Assembly: GCA_022826645.1 (NCBI GenBank) | Contig: JAJDUM010000091.1 | Span: 1-34,482 of the forward strand | Reading direction: 5' to 3' | DNA length: 34,482 nt | Origin: Candidatus Poribacteria bacterium | GTDB taxonomy: Bacteria; Poribacteria; WGA-4E; PCPOR2b | In this document: one piece after another, positions 16,144 to 26,100 of the stretch | Layout: each line of letters begins with the position of its first letter | How positions within the stretch are numbered: position 1 is the first letter of the stretch | The notes under the pieces: model-generated | What the model was told of the DNA's origin: nothing | Database searches by the model: none | Seen by the model: only the letters and a program-made list of their open reading frames with translations | Translations under genes and position numbers: made by a program

Positions 16144-18132
16144 CTATTTAGTATCAGAAACCTTTTTTGTGAGTTGTTCCATAGAGGGAACAAAGACACG
16201 GTCTTCCTCTACGAGACCGCTAAGCAACTCAAAATGGGTGCTGTTCCGCTGCCCGATCTCAATACGGGTCCGAATTCCCTTCTCATCCTTTTTCTTGTCT
16301 TTCTTCTTTTTCTTCTCGGCATCCGCTTTCGAAGCTTCTTTGTCAAGCATAACGAAATATTTCTTTTCGCTTTCGATCTCCGCTTCAAGCCGTTCAATCT
16401 TATCCGTCTCAGAGAACAGAACATGCACCTGCGTGGGACCCGAGCGTAAACCGCGCGGTGTACCATCAAGCAAGATCTCGACATTGCCACGCGCACTACT
16501 TGGCGAAATCTTACCAACCTTGCCGGAAAACTTCTTCCCAATAGGATTCTGCACCTCCACCTCCTGATCAGATTTGAAACGATCTATCGAGTTAGATGGT
16601 ACATTAACCTTAACCGTCAACACCTCAGAATCGATCACCGAATCGATGGGAAGTTGCAGAACACTATCCTCCTCCATGACAATGATGTCTACATCCGCTG
16701 ACATACCGGGCAGAAGTTCGGGAGGCGATCCAACCACTTCGATCACCACCTCAAAAGTAATCGTGCCATCTCCTTGTTGACCTCCCCGTGGATCAGGTGT
16801 ATACGCACTCGGTGCGATCTCGCTGACCTTGCCTGCAAAGACCCTATCGCGGTAGGCATCAACGCGGATTTCTACCCTCTGTCCCAGTTCGATCTTAGCA
16901 ATATCCACTTCGTTGATTCGCGTTTTGACAACCATTCTGGAGAGATCTGCGATTGCCAAGACAGCGGGACCTTGCGAAAAAGCAGAACGGCCGGAGGTGA
17001 CAATCTCGCCCTCCTCGACGTTAAGGCGCGTAACCGTTCCCGACATCGGTGCAACAACAGTTGTCCAAGTAACACGTTCTTCTTGGGCTTTCAGGGTACT
17101 ATCCGCTTCCAGGAGTGCTGCTGCCGCACCGGCCTTCGCATGAACAGTCAGCTTTTTTTCTTCATCCGTGGTTCCTAAGATCTGTTGGAGCCGAGTTTCC
17201 GCATTTTCCAATTCGGCGGCCAGTTGTTTTCGCTGTGCTTCCTGCGACTCTTTAATTGTACCCAGATTCTTTTTATGAAGTTCGAGGGTTACCTGACGGC
17301 TTTCAAGCGCTGTTTTTCTCGCATCAATAGTTTCTTGCTCGGATTCAACCGCCTTAATCTGAGATTCGACATTTTTTTTAGCGGTTTCATGTTGGGAGAG
17401 AGCATTTGCACGGGCTGCTTCCGCTTCTTCAAGCACCCGCTTCGAGACCAATTTTTTCTCAAACAGTCCCTGATTTCGCTGCAATTCCGATTCAGCTGTC
17501 CCAAAAGCGACCTTTGCTGATTCTTCTGTCGCGCGTGCACGCTCAAGCGTGAGAGCAGCTTGCTCCCGTCCGATTTCGGACTGACGCAGCAAGATTTCGT
17601 CCTGCTGAAATGCGTTTTGCGTTGTGGAAATTTGGGTTTCCGCTTCCGTAATCCGTTGACGCGTGTTTGCATCCAGCGACTCAAGCGCCGCTCTTGCAGC
17701 TGTGACAGCGTTTTGGGCTTGCGTGATTGCGCTCTCCTGCTGTTTCTTTGTCATTTCAATGCGCAGTGCCGCCTGTTCCAGTTGTGCCCGTCGTGCATCT
17801 CGATTCGCCGATGCCTGCTTCTTCTGTTCAAGGACCTGTTCATCATCAATTTTGAGCAATGCCTGTCCTTTTTCAACAGCATCACCCTCTTTGATATAAA
17901 GCGCTTCAATCTCCCCTTCAACGTTAGAACGCACATCAACAGAAATCAAAGGTTCAAGATTACCGGATTCCCTAACTTTGACAATGAATTCACCGCGTCG
18001 GACCACCTCTTTTTTTTCGTCCGCGTCCTCATCTTTATCTTTCTTGCCGAATATCTTGGTCGCACCGATAGCAACCACAGCGACAAGGACCAACACGCTG
18101 ATGATAAGAACAATCGTCCGTTTCCTGTTCAC
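16144..18132 (-). CDS. Membrane fusion (HlyD/MacA) periplasmic adaptor with very long coiled coil
   Basis: The 662-residue protein begins with GTG at 18132, overlapping the TolC stop (GTGA). It has one N-terminal transmembrane helix (about 7-26), a short Lys/Asp/Glu-rich linker and a biotinyl-lipoyl half ([21 protein letters not shown] region). A very long Gln/Glu/Ala-rich coiled coil runs from about 105 to 340. The second lipoyl half ([18 protein letters not shown] region) and beta-barrel domains follow. Near the C-terminus a run of lysines and acidic residues ([15 protein letters not shown]) interrupts the membrane-proximal domain. At over 600 residues it is much longer than MacA (about 370), with an extended hairpin and extra C-terminal domains. 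It would bridge an inner-membrane ABC pump to the TolC protein encoded just upstream. Confidence 0.9.
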   Translation of the reverse strand: MNRKRTIVLIISVLVLVAVVAIGATKIFGKKDKDEDADEKKEVVRRGEFIVKVRESGNLEPLISVDVRSNVEGEIEALYIKEGDAVEKGQALLKIDDEQVLEQKKQASANRDARRAQLEQAALRIEMTKKQQESAITQAQNAVTAARAALESLDANTRQRITEAETQISTTQNAFQQDEILLRQSEIGREQAALTLERARATEESAKVAFGTAESELQRNQGLFEKKLVSKRVLEEAEAARANALSQHETAKKNVESQIKAVESEQETIDARKTALESRQVTLELHKKNLGTIKESQEAQRKQLAAELENAETRLQQILGTTDEEKKLTVHAKAGAAAALLEADSTLKAQEERVTWTTVVAPMSGTVTRLNVEEGEIVTSGRSAFSQGPAVLAIADLSRMVVKTRINEVDIAKIELGQRVEIRVDAYRDRVFAGKVSEIAPSAYTPDPRGGQQGDGTITFEVVIEVVGSPPELLPGMSADVDIIVMEEDSVLQLPIDSVIDSEVLTVKVNVPSNSIDRFKSDQEVEVQNPIGKKFSGKVGKISPSSARGNVEILLDGTPRGLRSGPTQVHVLFSETDKIERLEAEIESEKKYFVMLDKEASKADAEKKKKKDKKKDEKGIRTRIEIGQRNSTHFELLSGLVEEDRVFVPSMEQLTKKVSDTK

Positions 18133-19457
18133 TGGATAACTCCCATTGCCCGTTGCAAAGCAACTTGGGCGATTTTGTAATCATAAAAAGCTCGGACCTG
18201 ATTGGTCAAGGCTCGCGCAAACTCCGTCTGGGCATTGAGTAGTTCAAGCAGAATGGAGAGTTCCTGCTCAAAACGTCCCCGGATAACTTGGAGGCTTAAC
18301 TCGGCGTTCCGTACCTGCGTGTTAGAAATGTCCACCGCCCGTTCCGCTCGCCGCAAGTTTAGGTAAGCTTGACGAACGTCCAAGGCAACAGAGCGTTCAA
18401 GATCGGTCGCATCCTCACGGACCTGCTCAAGCGATAGCTCCGCCTCCTGAATCCGGCGTGTTCTGAAACCACCATCGAAAATTGGAAAATTCAGCGTCGT
18501 TCTGACTTCCCAACTTCGGAAATCTGTGAAATTTTCGCGTTCATGGAGGTAATCATCGAGGTTGACGTTGTAATTATACTCTGCATTGAGTTGGGGCCAA
18601 CGACTTAACCTTGCCAGCGTCAAGTCCCACTCCAGCCGGTTTATTGTTGATTGGAGTTCCTTAAATTCAGGGCGAGTCTCAAAAGCTCTTTGGATAGCCT
18701 CCTCAATAGATAACACTACGGCTTCAATCTGTCCTTTATCCCTGTATAGCGCGTAATCGGTATCTTCAGCAACAGTGATAAGCGTCGCAGGATCTAATCC
18801 CATGATCCGGGGCAAGGTCGCCATTGCAATTTCAAGCGCATTCTGATCATTCAGTAGGCTTAGTTCATCGTTTGCTTCCGTGACTTGCGCCGTTGCAACA
18901 TCAGCTTCAATCTGAATACCCGCCTCAACAAAGGCTCTCACTCGGTTCGTATTCTCTCGCGATCGTTCCAAGATTTCCAGATCGACCTTTACCAATTCCT
19001 GCGCCTTGAGGACGTTATAGTATGCTTGCGTGACCTGAAAAATCAGGTTCTGCTTTGTCTGTTCATTGCGATTTAACGTCGCATCACGTCGGTCCTTTGC
19101 CTGCGAGAAATTTGCCTCTCTTTGTCCGTTGTCCCATAACGTATACTGGCCGCCCATACCTAAGTCATAATTCTCACGTTCAAATCCAAAATCCACTGCA
19201 TCTGAGAAATCGTAACGACCATTAACAAAAATATCTGGATAGTAGCGGGCACGCGCATCTTTGACACGCAAGCCATCGATGGCAAGATTGATGCGCGCAT
19301 TCCGCATATCGGTGGAGTTTTCAACGGCGAGCTGAATACATTGTTCTAAGGTAAGCGGTTGGGCGAGATCAATTTCTTGTTCTTCTTGGGCAACTGCTGT
19401 AAGGGAAACAAGGATTAACGCACAAAACAAAACGGACCATATCCTCCATCGGACCAT
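18129..19457 (-). CDS. TolC family outer membrane efflux protein
   Basis: The 442-residue protein has a signal peptide (residues 1 to about 23, VLFCALILVSLTAVAQ), then LTLEQCIQLAVENS, the standard TolC opening. Two repeats of long helices with AQVTEAND- and RAERAVDISN-type stretches and short beta segments (GGQYTLWDNGQR, TLNFPIFDGGF) follow. It forms the outer-membrane channel and periplasmic tunnel of a tripartite pump. It is the first gene of a - strand operon that continues with the adaptor and the ATPase through a four-base overlap. AGGAGA precedes the ATG. Confidence 0.92.
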   Translation of the reverse strand: MVRWRIWSVLFCALILVSLTAVAQEEQEIDLAQPLTLEQCIQLAVENSTDMRNARINLAIDGLRVKDARARYYPDIFVNGRYDFSDAVDFGFERENYDLGMGGQYTLWDNGQREANFSQAKDRRDATLNRNEQTKQNLIFQVTQAYYNVLKAQELVKVDLEILERSRENTNRVRAFVEAGIQIEADVATAQVTEANDELSLLNDQNALEIAMATLPRIMGLDPATLITVAEDTDYALYRDKGQIEAVVLSIEEAIQRAFETRPEFKELQSTINRLEWDLTLARLSRWPQLNAEYNYNVNLDDYLHERENFTDFRSWEVRTTLNFPIFDGGFRTRRIQEAELSLEQVREDATDLERSVALDVRQAYLNLRRAERAVDISNTQVRNAELSLQVIRGRFEQELSILLELLNAQTEFARALTNQVRAFYDYKIAQVALQRAMGVIQ

Positions 19458-19961
19458 TCTAATCTCCTATCGGTTATTTATATTAATTTGTTTCGTTCGG
19501 ACAGAAGTAAATTCTGCGAGATTACACTAAATAGATGACATGCAATATTTTTGCCACTGATTTTGTAGTATATGCCTGTAGTTGATTTGACAGTGATTTT
19601 TGACGGAATTCAAGATCGAAAGTTTAGACTGAAGACAGGAGCCATATCGGTCAACCTATTACCATCAGCATCACTCAGCGGAAAAAGCATCGTTCCCAAG
19701 TTGAATGCGATATGCGGTAAGGAGTTTGCCACGGTTTTGAGAACCCCTGTTTTTCCTTGCAACCCCCTGATAAATTCTGCTAAACTTATTTTGTACTTTG
19801 ATTCCCAGAAGGCGTGGCTTAAACAGTCAATATTGACTCATGCAAAAAAGCAGTTTGGTCGGTCAACCTATGATTTACATACGCTCAACCCGAAGTGTAA
19901 AGCGCAAAGAGAAACCGAGTTTTTTGGCTTTTGTGTTGCATACTTCGCCACTGTGGGGTAA
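19458..19961. other. Divergent intergenic region, about 500 bp, with possible + strand promoter
   Basis: The region separates the leftward efflux operon from the rightward pseudocaspase gene. On the + strand TTGCAA (19757-19762), 18 bp, then TAAACT (19781-19786) could be a promoter. A 129-codon frame (19572-19961) ends one base before the next ATG, but it has no ribosome site, an odd composition and no recognisable domain, so I treat it as non-coding. The efflux operon promoter should lie in the AT-rich part at about 19465-19565. Confidence 0.35.
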
Positions 19962-21653
19962 ATGATGAAACGAATTTCAGTATGTATCGTATTTTTTATT
20001 GTAGTCTCATTTATCACGGTTCCGTCGTTAAATGCCCAACTTGTCGATACGAAAACTTGGTGGTTGATTGTAAGTCCTGACGTTGACACGCGCTCCCGAA
20101 GCAATCTGGATTCGCTAGTTAATTTATTGAAAGAGCGTGGAAAAATTCCGTCGAACCATATCCGCCGCATCGAAGGTAGCGAGTGCACCCGCGACGGTAT
20201 CAAGGCTGTCTTGGACGATCTTGGTAGTGGGATGGGAGAGGGTGACCACCTCATCTTCTACTTCCGTGGCTTTGTCACAAAACCGAGAAGATCAAACTCA
20301 ATCTCCTTTTTCACATACGGAGCAACACGGGAAAATTTGGCGGATGCGCTCAAAGACCGTCAACTAAACGGTTGGCTCCGTGAGCTATCCCCAAATAAGG
20401 TGTTCATCATTCTTGACGGTTATACCAGAGATCGGAATCTAATGGCTTACTACGGCAATCGTGGGATGCCTGGATCCGGAGGGTTTGTATCAATTCAGCG
20501 TGCGGCTTTAAGTACAGAAGATCTATTAGCGCAAACAGTATTGGACGTGCTGGGAACCGACGAAACGGACCTTGATGACAATCGGCAAATCTCGATTGAA
20601 GAACTCCACGCAAACCTTACTTCAAATATGGATGAACGCACCTTACCGCTTACACAGGGAGTTTTGCTATCACTGGGAAGGGTTCAAGAGAAGACAATCC
20701 TCAAATTAAGCCCAATGCTCAGAATTGTGACGGTGCCTGAGGATGCCTCCGTCTCCCTCAACGGACAAGAGATAGGGGTAACACCACAACAGCTGACCGA
20801 GAACCTCAAACAGGGGACGTTTAGTGTAGAAGTCAGCAAACCGGGATACCTGACCCCACCGGCGCGTTCCGTAGAAATTAAATTGGTTCAGGGGGAGTCG
20901 ATAAATCTTTCATGGGATTTGGAATCCGTCGCTGTTCACGGCAGTGTCAACGCCCCCGACGGTGTCCCCCTTGAGGGAGCAGCGGTGTGGATAGACGGAA
21001 CAGCCTATGAACAGAATCCACTATTCCTTAAAGCAGACGGTCAATATAGACTTTCTGCCAATGTAGCTGAAGTCACGCCCGAAGCAGGTCGATTGGATAA
21101 AAAGGTATTAGAGCCGGGTACAACATACACCCTGCGTGCTGCAAGCGGTGCGCTCTATCATGCGGAGGCAAATTTTGCACTCGCCTCACACGAGTCCACT
21201 GAGCGCATCCTGATCCTTAGTAAAAAGACGTGGTTTGAAGTCGCTCAAATGCAGTTCAATCGAAAGGCGTACGAGGACGCAATTGCCGCATTCCAAAATG
21301 GTATCGAGGAAACCATCGAATTTCCGCCAATGTCCCCGGAGTTTACCAAATTGCTCTTCGACTCCTTCTCGGAGGTAGTGGATAAAGTAAACGTCCAAAA
21401 CATCGCTTACGTCCTCGTAACAGCAAAACTGGCAGATAGACTTAACCTTGAAGAGCAATCCAAGATTTATTGGGAACAAGTAAAATCACAGGCGGTAAAA
21501 GGTTCCGCATCTTATGAACTTGCAGCAGAGCGATTGCGAGAACTTAATTTGGGACGTCGGCTAATGAATATCGGCATTTTGGTCTTATTCATTGTGGTGC
21601 TAATATCTGGAGGATACGCTATCCGTAAGGTAATGCGTCGTTCCAAAACATGA
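19962..21653 (+). CDS. Membrane-anchored caspase-fold pseudoenzyme with PEGA domain
   Basis: This 563-residue protein has a signal peptide (1 to about 25) and a caspase/peptidase C14-like domain (about 30-240). At the catalytic positions it reads YFRGF (100-104) where active members have SGHG, and LDGYTRD (151-157) where they have DaChSG, so both the His and the Cys are missing. An acidic DLDDNRQIS loop (203-211) resembles the EF-hand-like insert of related proteins. A PEGA domain follows (about 252-300, VTVPEDASVSLNGQEIG), then a carboxypeptidase-regulatory-like beta domain (320-410), a TPR-like helical part (430-530) and a C-terminal transmembrane helix (537-557). It is predicted to sit in the inner membrane with most of the protein outside the cytoplasm. 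A scaffold or ligand-sensing role is inference. Confidence 0.7.
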   Translation: MMKRISVCIVFFIVVSFITVPSLNAQLVDTKTWWLIVSPDVDTRSRSNLDSLVNLLKERGKIPSNHIRRIEGSECTRDGIKAVLDDLGSGMGEGDHLIFYFRGFVTKPRRSNSISFFTYGATRENLADALKDRQLNGWLRELSPNKVFIILDGYTRDRNLMAYYGNRGMPGSGGFVSIQRAALSTEDLLAQTVLDVLGTDETDLDDNRQISIEELHANLTSNMDERTLPLTQGVLLSLGRVQEKTILKLSPMLRIVTVPEDASVSLNGQEIGVTPQQLTENLKQGTFSVEVSKPGYLTPPARSVEIKLVQGESINLSWDLESVAVHGSVNAPDGVPLEGAAVWIDGTAYEQNPLFLKADGQYRLSANVAEVTPEAGRLDKKVLEPGTTYTLRAASGALYHAEANFALASHESTERILILSKKTWFEVAQMQFNRKAYEDAIAAFQNGIEETIEFPPMSPEFTKLLFDSFSEVVDKVNVQNIAYVLVTAKLADRLNLEEQSKIYWEQVKSQAVKGSASYELAAERLRELNLGRRLMNIGILVLFIVVLISGGYAIRKVMRRSKT

Positions 21654-21667
21654 TATCGGTTAAATTC

Positions 21668-21720
21668 TAACGATGATAGAGCGTGGTGAGTAGTTGCTTC
21701 TACAACTTTAGCCATCGTTA
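21668..21720. other. Nested inverted repeat in intergenic spacer
   Basis: TAACGATG (21668-21675) and CATCGTTA (21713-21720) are perfect inverted repeats. Inside them AGTTG (21692-21696) and CAACT (21703-21707) can form a hairpin with a six-base loop. There is no T tract, so an intrinsic terminator is unlikely; an operator or RNA stem is possible. It lies just after the pseudocaspase stop. Confidence 0.4.
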
Positions 21721-21844
21721 TACCAAATAACAGATTTAATCGGGAAAATCCGGCGCGTCTTCGACTGAAACACATTGACCAACCTTCAATTTCTCGATTC
21801 TTGACGATTTCGGCCACACCCAAGGCAGCAAAGGGGATAAATTG

Positions 21845-22792
21845 ATGTCTTTGTTTGGATTTAGGATTTTAAATCGCGCACAATACCATAATCTGACTAA
21901 CCAGCAAAAGAATCTGCGTCGCCAACTCCATGACCTCGAAGAACAACTCAAAGCTGTAAAAACGGAGAAAGACGAACTTGAGGCTCTTCATCAGGAGGAA
22001 GCATCAGCACTCAATCAGCAACTGGAGGCGCTGCGGCAGCGCATCGCAGAAGATGTGGAAAGTGTGATACAAGAATTTGGGTTAAGTCGAACGCAAATCG
22101 AGACACTCTGGGCGGATAGATTAGATCTTATCAATCTGTATATTGATAAGTTGTACTCGCTCACGAAGGATTTCGCGTGCGCCAACCGGGAGATGCGCAA
22201 AAATCGTGGGTTGTTTTTACTGTTGGTAGACCGCCGGGCTATGGATCAGAACAACTTTTCGGACTTCCACGATGGCCAGATCGAGCACTTAACAGAGGAG
22301 CAGTATCAGGGGATCGGTCAAATACCGCAGATTTTTTCCCCTAAAATCGAAGAGATATTCAGCTATATGGGAGAAAAGGTCATATTAAAGGACAAAAGTG
22401 GTGAGATCACTGGACATGAAGAACGGGACGGCGCAATCTTGGTCGATTTGAATGGAGTTGCCTTTAGATCTCGTGTGATGATAGAAGGAGTACGAACGCA
22501 TCGTGTCTTCGACAAAGTGGAACGTTTACGCAAAGGAAGTGCAAGACACAATGCTGCGATTTATGCCTCATCGCTCGATGAGGTTTTGGCATCGATCGTG
22601 ATTAGCGAGGAAACGAGTGAGGTTACACTCTTCCGGGAGGGACGTTTTGTAGAAAGCTACGATCCCTACACCGATCAGGGAACCTTGCGTGAAGAAAAAG
22701 TAGTACCCATGAAGCGTAAAGAGCCTTCGGAAAAATCTACGGATATAAAGGTTGACGAGGGCGAAACAGTGACGCAAGGAACCGCAGAATGA
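21845..22792 (+). CDS. Coiled-coil protein with DisA_N-like (diadenylate cyclase) domain
   Basis: The 315-residue cytoplasmic protein starts with a coiled coil (about 15-72), a helical linker (75-170) and then a DAC-like domain. The domain shows DGAILVDLNG (195-204), matching the DGA motif, and GSARHNAAI (231-239), matching the ATP-contacting RHR/RHxAA motif, followed by IVISEETSEVTLF (251-263), which corresponds to the IIVSEETG strand of diadenylate cyclases. The third motif residue is Asn236 instead of Arg, closer to archaeal DacZ-type RHxAA. The protein would make cyclic di-AMP from two ATP if active. The tail (about 285-315) is charged and low complexity. ATG at 21845 is preferred over the TTG one codon earlier. 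The neighbours are envelope proteins, not the usual ybbR or glmM. Confidence 0.65.
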   Translation: MSLFGFRILNRAQYHNLTNQQKNLRRQLHDLEEQLKAVKTEKDELEALHQEEASALNQQLEALRQRIAEDVESVIQEFGLSRTQIETLWADRLDLINLYIDKLYSLTKDFACANREMRKNRGLFLLLVDRRAMDQNNFSDFHDGQIEHLTEEQYQGIGQIPQIFSPKIEEIFSYMGEKVILKDKSGEITGHEERDGAILVDLNGVAFRSRVMIEGVRTHRVFDKVERLRKGSARHNAAIYASSLDEVLASIVISEETSEVTLFREGRFVESYDPYTDQGTLREEKVVPMKRKEPSEKSTDIKVDEGETVTQGTAE

Positions 22793-22923
22793 TTAAGCTG
22801 GTCAATGAGACGAGATGTCCTACAAAATAGAATTGTCACATTTCCGACAACAGATGGGGTGAGAAGTATCCATTTCGCAAAATTGATATTGGTCCTCCAA
22901 AATTGCATAACGTAAGAGACAGA

Positions 22924-22963
22924 GAAGCGCCCCGACGTCGAGATTTGGCATCGGGGCGTTTTG
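22924..22963 (+). terminator. Intrinsic terminator after the DAC-like gene
   Basis: CGCCCCGA (22928-22935) pairs with TCGGGGCG (22951-22958) around a 15-base loop, followed by TTTT. It lies about 130 bases after the stop and would separate this gene from the TPR cluster. Confidence 0.7.
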
Positions 22964-23064
22964 GGTTGAAGGACGTTTTTTCAAACGGAGGATGCATCTC
23001 ATCAATATCTCAAACAGCTGTTATAACCCCCTTCGCTAGCCGTCCAACGACCGCCCAAAAAGGC

Positions 23065-23093
23065 TTGAAAAGGATGAGGGGCGGTGATATAAT
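23065..23093 (+). promoter_or_regulatory. Sigma-70 promoter of the TPR/beta-barrel/ExbB cluster
   Basis: TTGAAA (23065-23070), 17 bp, TATAAT (23088-23093). The expected start point is near 23100, about 30 bases before the ATG at 23131. This supports the short start of the TPR gene. Confidence 0.75.
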
Positions 23094-23130
23094 AGCCATT
23101 TTGAACCAGCGACATCCTGAAAGGTCAACG

Positions 23131-26100
23131 ATGACACGTCAAGCAGCACTCTCATTTTGCAAAATATTGGTCATCATAGTAACTACTACATGGATGATCT
23201 ACCCCACATTTGCGGGTGAGCGGGATGAATACGTTTTTGCTTACAAACTCTTTCAAGAGGGAGTCTATGTTATTGCCAAAGATGAGCTTAAAGCATTTAT
23301 CCAAGACTACCCACAGAGTGCAGATGCCGATGACGCACGTTTTCTCATGGGAGAATGTGCGCTGCAGCTCGGGCAATACGACGAGGCAATCCAGCATTAT
23401 AAGCAGCTCCAAATTGATTACCCAGACAGTCCACTGCGTTTAGATGCAGTTCGTGGCACCGCAGCGGCTTGGTTCCGTCAGGGTAGATATGAAGAGGCAA
23501 TCAAGGCTTACGAAAAAGTTGTTACTAGTTCAGACGACGCTTCTGTCATATCGCATAGCCTGTATCTCATCGGCGAGTCCTATGACAACTTAGGGCTCTA
23601 CCAGAAATCCGGCGAATATTACGAGCAAGTCCTTACTAGACATCCCCAGTCGGACGAAGCATCAGACGCTTTATACGCAAAGGGTTGGAGCCTATATAGA
23701 CTCAAAAAATATGGTGAGGCATACGACGCACTAACGAGCTTTATCAAACAATATCCCACCCACTATGCGATTCCAGAGGCTTCCTACCGTGCAGCCGAAT
23801 CCCTCTTCAACCTTGGAGAGTGGGCAAAAGCACAGCCAGCTTACCAACAAGTTATTGATACCTACCAGAAAGACGAAACACACCGGCAACTTGCTATAGA
23901 TGCGCGATTCAGACTTGGTGAGTGCTATTTTCAGCAGAAATTGATGGGAGAGGCAAAGAATACTTTTGAACTCTTGCTGCGTGAACACGGAGCGTCGCCT
24001 ATCGTAGCGGAAGCGCAATATTGGATCGCCGAAGTGCTACTGGAAGAAGAGAAATACCCCGAAGCAATTCACGAATATCAAAAGGTTGTTACCCTATACC
24101 CACAGAGCGAGGTTGTCGATGATGCCCAATACGGCATTGCAATGGCACATTTTCTAAAAGGCGACTACCCTAAAGCAGGTAGTGAGTTCAAGAAAGTTGC
24201 AGAGAACCGGCGTTCTGAGCTCAGCGATGCTGCCCGTTTCCGTTTAGGCGAATGCCACCGTTTACAACGAGAGTTCAATACCGCTATCCTTCACTATAAG
24301 AAAGTGAGAGCAAAATCTGGGTACACAGATGACGCTCTGTATGGAAGAGCTACCAGTGCATTTGAACTGCGAGATTATTCGCAAACCATCGAAGTGTTAA
24401 ATGCGCTGTTGAGTTCTCAGCCCTCAAGTCCGCTCAGACCTTATGCCCTTTACCAACTCGGACTCGCGTATTTTAACCAACAAGCGTATCAGGAAAGCTC
24501 TCAAGCACTTGATAGCTTCTTATCCGAAAACCGTAATGCCAACCTGGAAACCGCACCTACCGATGAGGCACTGTTTTGGAAAGCGCGTGCCCGGTTCGAA
24601 TTAGAAGATTATTCGGCTACCCTCCAAGCCTGTGAGGAGTTGCTTCAACGCTTTCCGAGTAGCCGTCTGCGCTATCGGGCAGAATTCTTTATTGCAGAAA
24701 GTACCTACTGGCGTGAGCAGACCCCACAAGCCTATCAATTAGCACGCCGAAAATATCAAGCGTTGTTGGAGAAACAGTCACAGATTGCATCCAACGCTCT
24801 CGGGGCTGAGTGGGCTGAAAAGTGCCGCTATGGAATCGGCTGGACCTACTTCTCGGAGGCAACGCTCTCAACAGACAGTGCCGAGCAGCAGAAACATTAC
24901 CAAGCAGCAGCAGCAGCTTGGAAGGAAGTGCTTGCAAACCACCCAAACGGTACGCTTGCCGACAAAACGCAATACCACATCGGTATCGCTCATGTCAATC
25001 TCAAGAAGTATAATGAGGGAATTCAGGCTTTCAGAGTGGTGCTATCTAACTACCCAGGCAGCGATTGGGGTGACAATGCACGGTATCAGACAGCCTGGGT
25101 GCTCTATAAACAGGAAAGATATCCTGAAGCGATTACCGCCTTCAATGAAATGCTCAAAGTGCACCCTGGGTCACAACTTGTTCCGAGAGCCATTTTTGGT
25201 ATCGCCAATGCCTACTTCAAGCAAGGAAAATACGCACAAGCGATGCGCGAATACCAACGGGTGGTCGACAAGTATCCTAATCCCATTCGCGAAGCGGGTG
25301 CTGAGAAGGCTATAGATCTCCGTCCCGAAGCGCAATACTATATCGCGGAAAGTCTCTTGAATCTTCAGAACTATTCTGAAGCAATTGCCGCTTATGAAAA
25401 GGTTCTCCAACACCATCCCAAAAGTGACTGGGCAGATGATGCACAGTATGGAATTGCAGTTGCTTACGAAAATTTAGACCAAAAAGAGAAGGCAATACAG
25501 GCGTATCGGACCCTAACGCAGAAATATCCCAACCGCGAACTTGCGCCAGATGTCCAACTCCAGATCGGTCGCCACTACTATAATGAAAAAGACTATAAAC
25601 GAGCGATTGCTGAATTTCAGAGCGCGATTAATCAATATCCCGACACCTCATCGGCGTGGTTAGCGCAGTACAACATCGGTAAATGTTACATCGCGCTCGG
25701 ATCCTACCGCCAGGCGATTGGAGCATTTGAAGCGGTTGACCGGCGAAGCGACTTTGCGGCGACCGCAGCATATGAAATCGGTTACACGTGGTACGACCAA
25801 AATAACCCGAGCCGCAATCTCGGTAATGCAGTGAAAGCTCTTCTTGCCGTACCTGAAAAATATCCGCAAAGCGCTGATGTTCCGCGTGCCCTATTGGTTG
25901 CCGGTGAGTGCTACAAAGAGTTGATTGAATTGGACCAAGCCGTTGCGGTATACCATCGTCTCCTGAACGACTATCCTGAATCGGAGCAAGCACAGTGGGC
26001 GCAACTGGCATTGGGAGATACCTACCGCGCCCAGCAGAACTATGAGCAAGCGATTGAAGCTTATGATGTAATTCGCAAAGCGGGTACGGATCGGTACTCC

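Larger units (their letters stand above)
22793..23130. other. Intergenic region, 338 bp, with terminator and promoter
   Basis: No gene is supported in the spacer. It holds a GC-rich hairpin terminator (22924-22963) and a good sigma-70 promoter (23065-23093), described separately. An open frame continuous with the TPR gene reaches back to 22903, but it passes through both elements and gives an N-terminus without signal-peptide character, so it is not used. Confidence 0.55.

Noticed and set aside
17560..18180. 206-codon + strand open frame antisense to the adaptor gene
   Set aside because: It is the mirror of the coiled-coil codons of the HlyD-like gene and has a Cys/Phe/Leu-rich nonsense composition.
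19572..19961. 129-codon + strand open frame ending just before the pseudocaspase start
   Set aside because: No ribosome binding site, no recognisable domain or signal sequence, and composition unlike neighbouring genes; a possible promoter lies inside it.
22903..23130. Upstream extension of the large TPR protein
   Set aside because: It would cross a terminator hairpin and the promoter at 23065-23093 and hide the signal peptide that begins at 23131.
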